Source: SUG2458 sp051872335 (lineage in GTDB: Bacteria > Bacillota_I > Bacilli_A > RFN20 > CAG-826). From it: a DNA stretch of 14,729 nucleotides. Shown one piece after another: positions 1 to 7,419 of this stretch. The notes beneath the pieces are model-generated. The model had not been told where the DNA came from. It searched no databases and saw only the letters and a program-made list of their open reading frames with translations. Each line of letters starts with the position of its first letter. Positions within the stretch are counted from its first letter, which is position 1. Position numbers and translations under genes: made by a program. Location: NCBI GenBank assembly GCA_051872335.1, contig JBJEDT010000012.1:1-14729 (forward strand). The letters are read 5' to 3'.

Positions 1-110
1 ACATATTTATAGAATTTAATTTGTCAAACTAGAATTTACTTTGGCAATTCACAAATTAAATTTTATTTATATTTTATCTTTAAAAAAGGTATCTATAATT
101 TTGGTATTAA
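1..110. repeat. Imperfect 20-bp tandem repeat in left-edge non-coding DNA
   Basis: Two adjacent 20-bp units lie at 11-30 and 31-50. Their first 17 bases (agaatttaatttgtcaa and agaatttactttggcaa) differ at two positions. Read on the minus strand, each unit carries a -35-like box (TTGACA at 27-22 and TTGCCA at 47-42). The repeat could therefore belong to a promoter or operator for a gene beyond the left edge. The rest of this stretch is AT-rich and I see no gene in it. Confidence 0.4.
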
Positions 111-854
111 CTAATAATAAGCTAATTTAATTTTTTGTATATCAGACAATAAACCAATCCATTTAATTTGGACTATGTATCTTTCTTTTTCTGATTTCTT
201 TTGCGAATTTAATAATCTTTTATAGGGTTGATAATTTAATGGACCAAAATGTAATCCTGTTAAAAACATACATCTATGTCTAAGAGCATATTGTAATAAT
301 TCATCACGTGTAACAAAATACCCAAATTCAGTATCACCATAATAAATATAATCAATCCTTTGGTAATATTCATTTGCACCTTTAATAACAAAACGTTCAA
401 ATACTTTTTCAATTATTTCTCGTTTATTAATTTCTTCATTTGCTTCCTTAATCAACTTTCCATATTTAACTTTAATTTCAGATACATCCATTCTTTTACT
501 TCCTGTTCCATCAATAGTACCATCCCCAAAATGATAAAATTTTATAATATTTATTGTTCTTTTACTAACTCCTAATTTTGATAAAAAATCCAATAATTCA
601 AAAACGTTTTCTTGATGAAAAGAATTGTGCTCTCCTGTTTTGACACTTACATTAATTTTCTTGCCTACACAAAATATTTCGATATCTGTTTTACATTTTT
701 TTCCAACAACACGTGCTGTTATAATAGGATTATCATCTTTAATGTCAAATATTTCCTTTATATTTGTTTTCCAAAAGTCAGATAATTCATTTAGTCTCTT
801 TTCATTTAATTTGTAAACAATTAATTCTTCATAAGTCTTACCAAAATTTTTCAT
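111..854 (-). CDS. Hypothetical protein, possible PD-(D/E)XK nuclease-like fold
   Basis: This is a 247-residue soluble protein that I do not recognise with certainty. The start is supported by a GAGGTG ribosome binding site 6 bases upstream. No signal peptide or membrane segment is visible. Residues 55-80 read as two beta-strands with an acidic start and a lysine end (K-T-D57-I-E59-I ... V-S-V-K72-T-G), followed by a polar N-S-F-H-Q-E stretch. The D...(S/E)xK spacing resembles the core of PD-(D/E)XK nucleases such as some type II restriction enzymes, although Ser70 stands where Asp or Glu is usual. The C-terminal half has a basic, aromatic segment (residues 155-215) that could bind nucleic acid. 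It stands alone, with no methyltransferase beside it, and is cut off from the tRNA upstream by a terminator. The nuclease reading is inference; it could equally be an unrelated orphan. Confidence 0.75.
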   Translation of the reverse strand: MKNFGKTYEELIVYKLNEKRLNELSDFWKTNIKEIFDIKDDNPIITARVVGKKCKTDIEIFCVGKKINVSVKTGEHNSFHQENVFELLDFLSKLGVSKRTINIIKFYHFGDGTIDGTGSKRMDVSEIKVKYGKLIKEANEEINKREIIEKVFERFVIKGANEYYQRIDYIYYGDTEFGYFVTRDELLQYALRHRCMFLTGLHFGPLNYQPYKRLLNSQKKSEKERYIVQIKWIGLLSDIQKIKLAYY

Positions 855-910
855 TTTTTCACCTCTACTATATAATTTAGTAAGAACTTAACTTTTCCCT
901 AATCTTTTTT

Positions 911-949
911 AAAATAAAAACCATTTATTACTAAACAGCAATAAATGGT
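911..949 (-). terminator. Intrinsic terminator after tRNA-His
   Basis: A perfect 10-bp inverted repeat (920-929 with 940-949) has a 10-nt loop. On the minus strand it is followed by TTTTATTTT. It sits 12 bases downstream of the tRNA-His 3' end and separates it from the gene at 111-854. Confidence 0.8.
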
Positions 950-961
950 ATGACAATCAAA

Positions 962-1038
962 TGGGGCGATCGGAGGGAATCGAACCCTCGAGTGTCTGGT
1001 TCACAGCCAGATGTGTTCACCACTTCACCACGATCGCC
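962..1038 (-). tRNA. tRNA-His (anticodon GTG)
   Basis: The minus strand folds as a complete cloverleaf. The acceptor stem is GGCGATCG with CGATCGCC, the anticodon stem-loop is TCTGG-CTGTGAA-CCAGA with anticodon GTG, and the T arm contains GGGTTCGATTCCC. The 8-bp acceptor includes the extra G(-1) paired with C73 that is the identity element of histidine tRNAs. The CCA end is encoded (962-964). It has its own promoter upstream and terminator downstream, so it is a single-tRNA transcription unit. Confidence 0.97.
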
Positions 1039-1064
1039 ATCGGTGTTCCTAAGAACGCTTATTT

Positions 1065-1093
1065 ATTTTACATAAAACAATTAGATTTGTAAA
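1065..1093 (-). promoter_or_regulatory. Promoter of tRNA-His
   Basis: On the minus strand, TTTACA (1093-1088) and TAAAAT (1070-1065) are separated by exactly 17 bp, and the -10 box is preceded by TG. The start point would fall about 20 bases before the mature tRNA 5' end. The promoter begins just outside the stop codon of the Nudix gene. Confidence 0.7.
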
Positions 1094-1098
1094 GTCTT

Positions 1099-1605
1099 TT
1101 ATAGCATTAATTTAACAAGATTTAGAATTGGTAATTCTCTTTGTTTTACTAATTTAGAAACACCATAATTGGGCATTTTTTTATATAAAGAAATAGCATC
1201 TTCAATTGAAACCCATACAATTTCTTTGAACATTGTTTTTTCGTATTCTTCTAAATGTTGCGTCTCTTTTTCTATTACCTTTAATAAAAAATAATAGGAA
1301 TGATTTTCACGATGTATAAGATTATAAAAATCTTTAACCCATCCAATTTCATTTTTAATTGTACACTTATATCCTATTTCTTCTAAAATTTCTCTTATTA
1401 CTGCTTGCTCTAACGATTCGTTCTTATTAACTCCTCCACCAGGAGTTTCAAAATAGTCACGATATCCAAAAATATCATTTCCCGATACATGAATTAAAGC
1501 AATCTCATTCCTTTCATTTAAAACTATTGCCCTAGCTATGTTTCTAATATGATCAATATAATCACAATTATATTGGTCGTCTTTAAATTCACCAATTAAT
1601 TCCAT
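1099..1605 (-). CDS. Nudix hydrolase
   Basis: This is a 168-residue hydrolase predicted to cleave a nucleoside diphosphate linked to another moiety, in the cytoplasm and with a divalent metal. A complete Nudix box GX5EX7REUXEEXGU spans residues 57-79: G57, E63, R71-E72, E75-E76 and G78 are all present, so the metal site looks intact. The strand before it (PGGG) is typical of the family. The substrate cannot be read from the sequence; candidates include oxidised or non-canonical dNTPs, ADP-ribose and sugar nucleotides. The start lies two bases after the stop of the membrane protein upstream, which indicates translational coupling in a two-gene operon. Its 3' end abuts the tRNA-His promoter. 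Confidence 0.93.
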   Translation of the reverse strand: MELIGEFKDDQYNCDYIDHIRNIARAIVLNERNEIALIHVSGNDIFGYRDYFETPGGGVNKNESLEQAVIREILEEIGYKCTIKNEIGWVKDFYNLIHRENHSYYFLLKVIEKETQHLEEYEKTMFKEIVWVSIEDAISLYKKMPNYGVSKLVKQRELPILNLVKLML

Positions 1606-1607
1606 TA

Positions 1608-2525
1608 CTACTTAACCTTTTCTTTTTCTTTCTTATTCTTTTTGAATCTTTCAAAAAAAGACTTCTTTTCACTAGGTTGTTCTTTTTGCTTAGATAATTC
1701 TTTTTGTTCTTCAGCAACTACTTTTTTAATTTCTTTAGATTTTGGTGTTAAATCTTCTTCAGGTTTTTCACCATCCTCCTTCTTAATTTCTTCAATGTCA
1801 TTGTCAATTTCTTTGAGTAATTCATCTATTTCACCGGATTCTTCATATAAAGCTTCTTTAGAGAATACTCTATTTGTTTGCTCACCAACAACTGCAATAG
1901 CAACTAATGTAATTTTTTTAGTAATTAATGCGAAAGAAGTGTCAAAAACTGCTTTTTTAAACCAATAAAAAGGATTTATACAATTAAAAGCCATAGAAGC
2001 ATATTTTGCTACTTTACCAACTTTCATCTTTTCTGCGGCTTTAACAACTTTAGCTTTTCTCATATCCATTAAGTTTAAAACTGTAGATAATTTCATTCTT
2101 TTGAAAATTTTAATTGCAGGTCTAGAAAGTACACCATCAATTGTGTCAGTAATATAATGACTTAATAAAATCAATTCATCGAATGTTAATTCAGCCAATG
2201 GCTTTTTTGATTTTGGATGATAAAGCTTTGCAATATCAGTTACTAAACCCATAATTATCTTGACTAAATAATTTTTCTCAGGATCTTTTTCTTTTCTTTT
2301 TACAAGAAAATCATTTTGAGCATCTTTGATTAAGATATCTATCTCGTTTTTATCAATGGTCTTAATTCGATTTTCCATGATATATCTAGATTTTCTTAAA
2401 GATGCTAAAACATTAATAACATAAATTGCAACTATCAAAATAGCACCGAAAAGAACACCCCACAAGAATGCCATAAAAGATGAAAAATTAATTTCGACCC
2501 ATAAAAATTTAAATAAAGTAATCAT
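1608..2525 (-). CDS. Membrane-anchored protein of unknown function
   Basis: This 305-residue protein matches no family I can name. One clear N-terminal membrane segment (about residues 15-41) is followed by a basic stretch (RKSRYIMENR), so an N-out, C-in arrangement is likely. Residues 45-200 look helical and well ordered, with a conserved-looking patch around 95-135 (hydrophobic, Y-H-P, then E-L-T-F-D-E-L). A second moderately hydrophobic segment lies near 195-215. From about residue 228 the tail is charged, first acidic and then strongly basic (many K and E), ending in a Lys-rich terminus. Such tails often contact nucleic acid, ribosomes or other proteins, but no role can be assigned. It is coupled to the Nudix gene downstream. 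Confidence 0.85.
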   Translation of the reverse strand: MITLFKFLWVEINFSSFMAFLWGVLFGAILIVAIYVINVLASLRKSRYIMENRIKTIDKNEIDILIKDAQNDFLVKRKEKDPEKNYLVKIIMGLVTDIAKLYHPKSKKPLAELTFDELILLSHYITDTIDGVLSRPAIKIFKRMKLSTVLNLMDMRKAKVVKAAEKMKVGKVAKYASMAFNCINPFYWFKKAVFDTSFALITKKITLVAIAVVGEQTNRVFSKEALYEESGEIDELLKEIDNDIEEIKKEDGEKPEEDLTPKSKEIKKVVAEEQKELSKQKEQPSEKKSFFERFKKNKKEKEKVK

Positions 2526-2548
2526 AAAAACACCATACTTTCGAATCT

Positions 2549-2577
2549 ATTCTATCACAAATGAAAAGAAGTGTATA
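2549..2577 (-). promoter_or_regulatory. Possible promoter for the membrane protein / Nudix pair
   Basis: On the minus strand, TATACA (2577-2572) and TAGAAT (2554-2549) are 17 bp apart. The -35 box overlaps the loop of the prs terminator, a tight arrangement that lowers confidence. No better candidate is visible in the 72-bp gap. Confidence 0.3.
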
Positions 2578-2590
2578 TTAGCACTTCTTT
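2564..2590 (-). terminator. Terminator-like hairpin after prs
   Basis: A 9-bp stem (2565-2573 with 2582-2590; AAAGAAGTG / CACTTCTTT) has an 8-nt loop and begins 7 bases after the prs stop codon. The minus strand continues TTTTCATTT, an interrupted U-tract, so termination may be partial. Confidence 0.6.
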
Positions 2591-2597
2591 AGGAAAA

Positions 2598-3575
2598 TTA
2601 AAATTCTTTATCTGGATTATAGTTAAATAAATCACTTAATGGTAAATTATCCAAAATATTCAAGATTCCTTGTCCAAATATTTTTGCAATAGATAATTGA
2701 GTAATTTTTGCAATCTTTTTTCTTTCAGGTAAACAAATAGAATTTGTTACAATAAGTTCTTTTAAAGATGACTTTTCAATTCTTTCAATAGCAGGATCAG
2801 ATAGGATTGCATGCGATGCACACATATAAATTTCTTTTGCTCCTGCTTTTTTTAAAGCTTCAATACCAGCACAAGCTGTACCAGCAGTGTCAATAATATC
2901 ATCAACGATAACACAATTTTTACCTTCAACATCACCGATAATTGATAAAGCTTCTGCTACATTTGGTCTTGGTCTTCTCTTATCAATAATTGCAAGTGGA
3001 GTATCATCAGATAATGCTGAAGCAAACTTTCTTGCCCTAGCAGCGCCACCATGATCTGGAGAAACAATGACAACATCATCCAATTTTTTCTTTTTTAAAT
3101 AACTAATCATTACAGGCATAGCTACAAAATTATCAATAGGAATATTAAAGAATCCTTGTATTTGAGCAGCGTGTAAATCTAATGCAAGAACTCTTGTTGC
3201 TCCAGCAACAGTTAATAAATCTGCAACTAATTTTGCTGAAATTGGTTGCCTTGATTGTGCTTTACGATCTTGCCTACAATAACCATAATAAGGCATAACA
3301 ACATTTATTGTTTTTGCAGATGCTCTTTTTAAAGCATCAATCATAATTAATAATTCCATATAATGTTCATTTACAGGTTCACTTGTAGATTGAACAATAA
3401 AGCATTCATGACCTCTAACAGTTTCTTTGATATCTAAATTAACTTCACCATCAGCAAAGTGATTAATAGAACAATCTGCTAATGGTATTCCAAGATACTC
3501 AGCAATTTCTTCAGCTAACTTTCTATTAGAGTTTAAAGCAAATAGACTAACTTCTTTTCCATGAACTAATGACAT
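2598..3575 (-). CDS. prs: Ribose-phosphate diphosphokinase (PRPP synthetase)
   Basis: This enzyme makes PRPP from ribose-5-phosphate and ATP in the cytoplasm, supplying purine, pyrimidine and NAD synthesis and salvage. At 325 residues it is close to the usual class I length (about 315). Diagnostic elements are present in order: the flexible loop RQDRKAQSR (101-109), the catalytic histidine segment DLHAAQIQGFF (H134), SPDHGGAARA (172-181), the lysine of IDKRRP (K199) and the PRPP-binding signature VIVDDIIDTAGT (222-233). The start has a strong GGAGGAG site. It is the last gene of the udk-galactokinase-flavin reductase-nicotinamidase-prs cluster, 22 bp after its neighbour, and is followed by a hairpin. 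Its product is the co-substrate of the Xpt encoded in the adjacent riboswitch operon. Confidence 0.97.
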   Translation of the reverse strand: MSLVHGKEVSLFALNSNRKLAEEIAEYLGIPLADCSINHFADGEVNLDIKETVRGHECFIVQSTSEPVNEHYMELLIMIDALKRASAKTINVVMPYYGYCRQDRKAQSRQPISAKLVADLLTVAGATRVLALDLHAAQIQGFFNIPIDNFVAMPVMISYLKKKKLDDVVIVSPDHGGAARARKFASALSDDTPLAIIDKRRPRPNVAEALSIIGDVEGKNCVIVDDIIDTAGTACAGIEALKKAGAKEIYMCASHAILSDPAIERIEKSSLKELIVTNSICLPERKKIAKITQLSIAKIFGQGILNILDNLPLSDLFNYNPDKEF

Positions 3576-3597
3576 TTTCTAACTCCTCCATTTATTA

Positions 3598-4116
3598 TTA
3601 TAAAACATCTATATGTAAATTTTTTAAAACATCAAAACTTTTTTCTTGGAGTGATAAATCATTTGATGAGGTTGAATCACGCCATACGATAATTTTAGAA
3701 TTTGGTTGAATAGTTTTACAAATAACAGCATTTGAAAATACACATATATTACTTACAAGCCCAACAAGTTCTATTTGATCATAAGAATTTTTTCTTAAAT
3801 AATCAACTAATTTAGAACTTCCAAAAGTTTCTTTTTCAATTACTAAATGGTCTTTAGAAAATTCATTTACTAAACCATATATCTCATGTCCTTTAGTTCC
3901 TTTAATACAGTGAACTATTGGTAATTTCTTTCCTTCTATAGTATCTAAATAATTTTCTTCGTGAGTATCAAGTGTAAAAATTATATCATTTTTTTCTTCT
4001 TCAAATTCCTTAATCCGATTAATTATATTTGTTTCAATACTAGATGCACTTTCAAAACCTAAGCTACCATCAACAAAATCATTTTGATAATCAACAACAA
4101 TTAATAATTTCTTCAT
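3598..4116 (-). CDS. pncA: Nicotinamidase-like cysteine hydrolase
   Basis: This 172-residue member of the isochorismatase-like hydrolase family is predicted to deamidate nicotinamide to nicotinate for NAD salvage. The catalytic triad is visible: D9 (VVDYQNDF), K95 (EKETFGSS) and C125 (GLVSNICVFSNA). The metal-binding pattern typical of nicotinamidases is also present: D50-T-H52 and H69 in P-I-V-H-C-I-K-G-T-x-G-H-E. The segment before the cysteine reads SNIC rather than the common TDIC, a variant that leaves the substrate slightly open; other amides or a pterin-type substrate are possible. The ribosome binding site AGGTG overlaps the stop codon of the flavin-reductase-like gene, and prs follows 22 bp later. 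The context of PRPP and nucleoside salvage fits NAD recycling. Confidence 0.88.
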   Translation of the reverse strand: MKKLLIVVDYQNDFVDGSLGFESASSIETNIINRIKEFEEEKNDIIFTLDTHEENYLDTIEGKKLPIVHCIKGTKGHEIYGLVNEFSKDHLVIEKETFGSSKLVDYLRKNSYDQIELVGLVSNICVFSNAVICKTIQPNSKIIVWRDSTSSNDLSLQEKSFDVLKNLHIDVL

Positions 4117-4123
4117 AACACAC

Positions 4124-4558
4124 CTACATAGAACACATTTCTAGAAAATTCAAATCTTTGGAAATTGTTTCTTTTAAAATTTTCACTTGAACTAAATGAT
4201 CTTCATCATTTCCTTTAAGATATCTAATATCAAGTACCTCACATACAAATTGTGACTTGGCACCATTAATAAGTAAAGCTCCATCATTATTATTAAAAGA
4301 AACATTTTCAAATTTATTAAAAGTTTTAGAATGTTCTTCTCCAAAATGTAACCCAATATCTTTTTGTGATGATGCTAAGCAAGAAATTCCTATTTTATCT
4401 CCTACACATAAATTATTTCCTGTATCAGATTGAGAACCTAATAACAATAAAATTTGGTCATAATCGCATGGCATAAACCAGGCGCATGTCATTCCGTATT
4501 TAATATTATTCTTCTCGTAAGCTACAATGGAAACACCACTTAAAATTTTATCTCTCAT
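4124..4558 (-). CDS. Flavin reductase-like, FMN-binding split-barrel protein
   Basis: This 144-residue protein has the look of the flavin-reductase-like split-barrel family: a T-C-A-W strand (residues 24-27), a central GSQSDTG turn, GDKIGISCLASSQKDI (53-68) and a downstream H-F-G ... H-S ... KF motif (71-82). Members bind FMN and take part in flavin reduction or NAD(P)H-dependent redox steps; the specific partner is unknown. I choose the ATG at 4558 rather than a TTG 48 bases upstream. The ATG lies one base after the galactokinase stop codon, which indicates translational coupling, whereas the longer form would overlap galactokinase by 47 bp. It is directly followed by the nicotinamidase-like gene. 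A flavin protein between a sugar kinase and a nicotinamidase is an unusual placement. Confidence 0.82.
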   Translation of the reverse strand: MRDKILSGVSIVAYEKNNIKYGMTCAWFMPCDYDQILLLLGSQSDTGNNLCVGDKIGISCLASSQKDIGLHFGEEHSKTFNKFENVSFNNNDGALLINGAKSQFVCEVLDIRYLKGNDEDHLVQVKILKETISKDLNFLEMCSM

Positions 4559-4559
4559 A

Positions 4560-5735
4560 TTACAAACTATATAAATGACATGTGCCTTTATCAGATAAAG
4601 AAACAAGCATTACATTTGCCTCCCCAAATTTTTCATTCAAAGTAGATAAAACTCTACTTAGTTCATCTTTACTTATAATCATCAACATCGTACCAGCAAA
4701 GCCACCACCATGAACTCTTGAATAGCATTTCACAGGTAATGTCTTTACAAATTTTAAAGCCATTGGTAATTTTTCTTCTTCATTTTCTACATAGCAATTT
4801 TTAAGTTGATTATAAGAAGAAATACCGGACTCGTCCATCATTTCAAATAATGTAATATAATCCTTTTTTTCTAGGCCTTCAAAAGCTTTAGCAACACGTT
4901 CATTTTCTTCAAAATAATGTTTTGCTCTTAAATAAGCTTCAGTGCCTAATTTATTTATAATATCTTCTTTTTGCTTACTAAATTCTTTATAATCAGCAAA
5001 TCTAAGTTTTTCTACACCAAAATACTCACTAACTTTTTTCATATCATCTTTAATAGCTGCATAGCAGTGTGTTAAATGAGTATGCTCATCACCAGTATTA
5101 ATTAAGATAAATTGATAATCTGGAATATTAATTACTATATTTTTAATAACTGGGTTCGTTTCACTTTTAAAATCTATATAATTAATACCACCAAGAGCAA
5201 TTCCTGATTGATCTAATAATCCACATGGTTTATTGAAATAAACAGATTCAGCAAATTGAGCCACTTGAGCTAATTTAAATGCTTCAATACTATCATTATT
5301 AAAATAATACGATTCGATTTTTGCAATTAAGACTTCAAAAGCTGCAGAAGATGATACACCTGCACCTTTAAAAATTGTTGAATTAGCAAAAGCCTCAAAT
5401 CCACCAACTTTATAACCAAGTTCTTTTAATTTGAAAACAACTCCCTTAATTAGAGAAATTGATTTTCCAAATTCACTTTCTTTGATAGTTAAATCATTTA
5501 AATCAACATCAATTTTATCAAAGCCTTCTGAAATAAAAGAAATAATATTATCATCTCTTTTTCTTACCGCTGCTAAAATGTTTAGATCAATGCTAGAAAC
5601 CAAAACCTTTCCATTATTATGATCAGTATGATTTCCACATAATTCTATTCTTCCTGGTGAAGAAAAAATATCACTTGGGGAACACTCAAATTCCTTTTTA
5701 AAATGATCAATAAGATAATTAACTCTTTTTTCCAT
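4560..5735 (-). CDS. galK: Galactokinase-like GHMP kinase
   Basis: This 391-residue sugar kinase of the GHMP family is close to galactokinase length. Motif 1 is SPGRIELCGNHTDHNNG (residues 26-42), motif 2 is GAGVSSSA (126-133), the catalytic aspartate segment is PCGLLDQ (D175), and motif 3 is the Gly-rich RVHGGGFAG near the C terminus. Motif 1 reads GNHTDH where classical galactokinases have GEHTDY, so a galactose-contacting Glu is replaced by Asn; the sugar specificity may differ. I place the start at the ATG at 5735, which has GGAG seven bases upstream, instead of a TTG two codons earlier. No other Leloir-pathway gene (galT, galE) is present. It sits between udk (12-bp gap) and the flavin-reductase-like gene (stop and start separated by one base), in a nucleotide-salvage operon. 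From memory, GNHTDH forms occur in other Firmicutes. Confidence 0.88.
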   Translation of the reverse strand: MEKRVNYLIDHFKKEFECSPSDIFSSPGRIELCGNHTDHNNGKVLVSSIDLNILAAVRKRDDNIISFISEGFDKIDVDLNDLTIKESEFGKSISLIKGVVFKLKELGYKVGGFEAFANSTIFKGAGVSSSAAFEVLIAKIESYYFNNDSIEAFKLAQVAQFAESVYFNKPCGLLDQSGIALGGINYIDFKSETNPVIKNIVINIPDYQFILINTGDEHTHLTHCYAAIKDDMKKVSEYFGVEKLRFADYKEFSKQKEDIINKLGTEAYLRAKHYFEENERVAKAFEGLEKKDYITLFEMMDESGISSYNQLKNCYVENEEEKLPMALKFVKTLPVKCYSRVHGGGFAGTMLMIISKDELSRVLSTLNEKFGEANVMLVSLSDKGTCHLYSL

Positions 5736-5747
5736 ATTCAATCTCCA

Positions 5748-6365
5748 TTAAATAATATTTCCATCAATTATTTTAACAATTTCCTGCACCTGTTTCAAAT
5801 CTAATCCATCATCTTTTTCATTATTTAATATAAAATCACAAATTTCCTTTGTTGGTTCTATATAAATGTTATGCATCGGAAGAACTGTAGAATAAAATTG
5901 ATTAGTTACAGACTCCTTTGTCCTCCCTCGTTCAACAATATCTCTTCTCATTCTTCTTTGAAATCTTACTTCTGTAGAAGCATCTACATATACTTTTAAA
6001 TTCATGTCTTTTAGTGCATTTTTTGCTTGAAAAACTAGGATTCCTTCAACAATAATAATTTTATTAGGTTTAACTTTTGTAACTTCTTTCGTACGAGAAT
6101 GTGTTGAGTAGTCAAAAATCGGACAATCAATTTCTTTTCCATTTTTAAGAAGTTGCAAATGCTTTTCAAATAAATCCATATCGTAACTAGATGGAATATC
6201 ATAATTTCTTTTTGCTCGCTCTTCCATAGACAATCCATCTGCACTTAGACAATAACAATCAAAATTTATAATACTAATATCATTTTTATATATTTCTTGT
6301 AATGCTCTAGCCAATGTGGTTTTACCACTTCCAGAACCACCACCGATTCCAATTATGTACGCCAT
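5748..6365 (-). CDS. udk: Uridine kinase
   Basis: This 205-residue kinase is predicted to phosphorylate uridine (and cytidine) to the monophosphate for pyrimidine salvage. The P-loop GGSGSGKT is at residues 9-16. Further family motifs follow: the acidic D in NFDCYC, NYDIPSSYD, CPIFDYSTHSR, the IVEGILVF strand, and the Arg-rich lid RRMRRDIVERGRT. The length is normal for Udk. The start is the ATG at 6365, preceded by GGAGG with a 7-base spacer; an upstream reading extends 20 codons but runs through the promoter. It is the first gene of the cluster that ends with prs and has its own extended -10 promoter. The importer permease gene ends 97 bp upstream with no visible terminator. Confidence 0.95.
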   Translation of the reverse strand: MAYIIGIGGGSGSGKTTLARALQEIYKNDISIINFDCYCLSADGLSMEERAKRNYDIPSSYDMDLFEKHLQLLKNGKEIDCPIFDYSTHSRTKEVTKVKPNKIIIVEGILVFQAKNALKDMNLKVYVDASTEVRFQRRMRRDIVERGRTKESVTNQFYSTVLPMHNIYIEPTKEICDFILNNEKDDGLDLKQVQEIVKIIDGNII

Positions 6366-6392
6366 TATAATACCTCCACTTTGACCTTTTTT

Positions 6393-6450
6393 ATTATAAC
6401 ATATAAGGAAACTTAAAAGTCTCAAAATAGTCTCAAAATAGTCTCATTTT
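6393..6450 (-). promoter_or_regulatory. udk promoter with 11-bp tandem repeats
   Basis: On the minus strand, TGTTATAAT (6401-6393) is an extended -10 box 15 bases before the udk ribosome binding site. No good -35 box lies at 16-18 bp. Immediately upstream, three 11-bp units sit head to tail at 6418-6428, 6429-6439 (both agtctcaaaat on the plus strand) and 6440-6450 (agtctcatttt, partial). Repeats with a one-turn period next to a promoter lacking a -35 box suggest an activator-binding site; this is inference. Confidence 0.5.
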
Positions 6451-6462
6451 TTTACAATTTTA

Positions 6463-7419
6463 CTATCTTTCTTCTCGATAATAATTAATTCCTAATGATT
6501 TAGGTGGTTGATTGTTTTTATTATTTAAAATCGATGTAATAATTAAAACAATAACAGTTACAAAATAGGGCAAAATCTCAAACAATTTAAGTTGTATGTT
6601 TGAAACATTAATAAAACTAGGTAATATGTATAACCCACCAAAAATGATTGAACCAATAATACAAACAGTAGGTCTCCACATTGAAAAAATTACAAGAGCT
6701 ACGGCTAACCAACCAAAGGCTTCAATATTTGCTTCAACAAAAGTTGTTCCTCCACTTCTATCAAGAACATAATATAAACCACCAAGTCCAGCAATTGCAC
6801 ATCCACAAAGAATAGAAACATATTTATATAAAGTTACATTAATTCCTTGAGCATCAGCCGTTTGAGGTGATTCACCAACACTTTTTAAAAATAAACCTAC
6901 TTTTGTTTTCTTTAAAACGATAGCTACTATAATTGCAATAATAAAACCTAAATAAACTAAAAATCCATGTGATAAAAATATATTTCCAAACCAACCAAGA
7001 TTTGAATAATTATTAAATAAAGATCTTATCGCCTTACTATATTCTGTTAATCGACTATTATCTAAATTGCTTCCTACTAATTTCATAAAACCAACACTAA
7101 ATGTTGTTAAAATTAATCCAGTTACATTTTGATTTGATTGTAAGGTAACAGTAAATAAAGCATATAAAAAACCACCAAAACAAGAAAACAAAATCGCAAA
7201 GAATATTGAAAACAAAGTAAGAATAATACCAATAATATGACTTCCAAATAGAGCACCATAAATATTTGCTCCAATAACTCCACCTAGAGCCCCAAGGCAC
7301 ATGATACCAGGAATTCCTAAATTAAGACTTCCCCCTTTTTCTATAAGTGTCTCACCAACGGCGCCATATAAGTAAACAACACCCATACTAATAGCAGCAG
7401 TTAAAAATGGAACTAGCAT
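6463..7419 (-). CDS. nupQ: Nucleoside ABC transporter permease, second subunit (NupQ-like)
   Basis: This 318-residue polytopic membrane protein belongs to the BPD_transp_2 permease family that works with BMP-type lipoproteins. Family landmarks are the N-terminal GETLIEKGGSLNLGIPGIM region (22-40), the LQSNQNVTGLILTTF segment, and the cytoplasmic coupling loop GESPQTADAQGI. About eight to nine hydrophobic segments are visible. It forms a heterodimeric channel with the gene upstream: its ATG overlaps the 3' end of that gene by 7 bp and uses AGAGGTG inside it as ribosome binding site. It closes the riboswitch operon. Nucleoside specificity is inferred from family resemblance to B. subtilis NupNOPQ (guanosine) and from the riboswitch. 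Confidence 0.92.
   Translation of the reverse strand: MLVPFLTAAISMGVVYLYGAVGETLIEKGGSLNLGIPGIMCLGALGGVIGANIYGALFGSHIIGIILTLFSIFFAILFSCFGGFLYALFTVTLQSNQNVTGLILTTFSVGFMKLVGSNLDNSRLTEYSKAIRSLFNNYSNLGWFGNIFLSHGFLVYLGFIIAIIVAIVLKKTKVGLFLKSVGESPQTADAQGINVTLYKYVSILCGCAIAGLGGLYYVLDRSGGTTFVEANIEAFGWLAVALVIFSMWRPTVCIIGSIIFGGLYILPSFINVSNIQLKLFEILPYFVTVIVLIITSILNNKNNQPPKSLGINYYREER

Noticed and set aside
962..1038. tRNA-His as an integration site of a mobile element
   Set aside because: No integrase and no repeated tRNA 3' end were seen nearby; the element-like region is 12 kb away.
4559..4606. 16-codon longer start (TTG) for the flavin-reductase-like gene
   Set aside because: It would overlap galactokinase by 47 bp, and the extra residues do not look like the family; the ATG at 4558 fits stop-start coupling.
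6366..6425. 20-codon longer start for udk
   Set aside because: It covers the extended -10 promoter, and GGAGG is ideally placed for the ATG at 6365, where the conserved N terminus begins.
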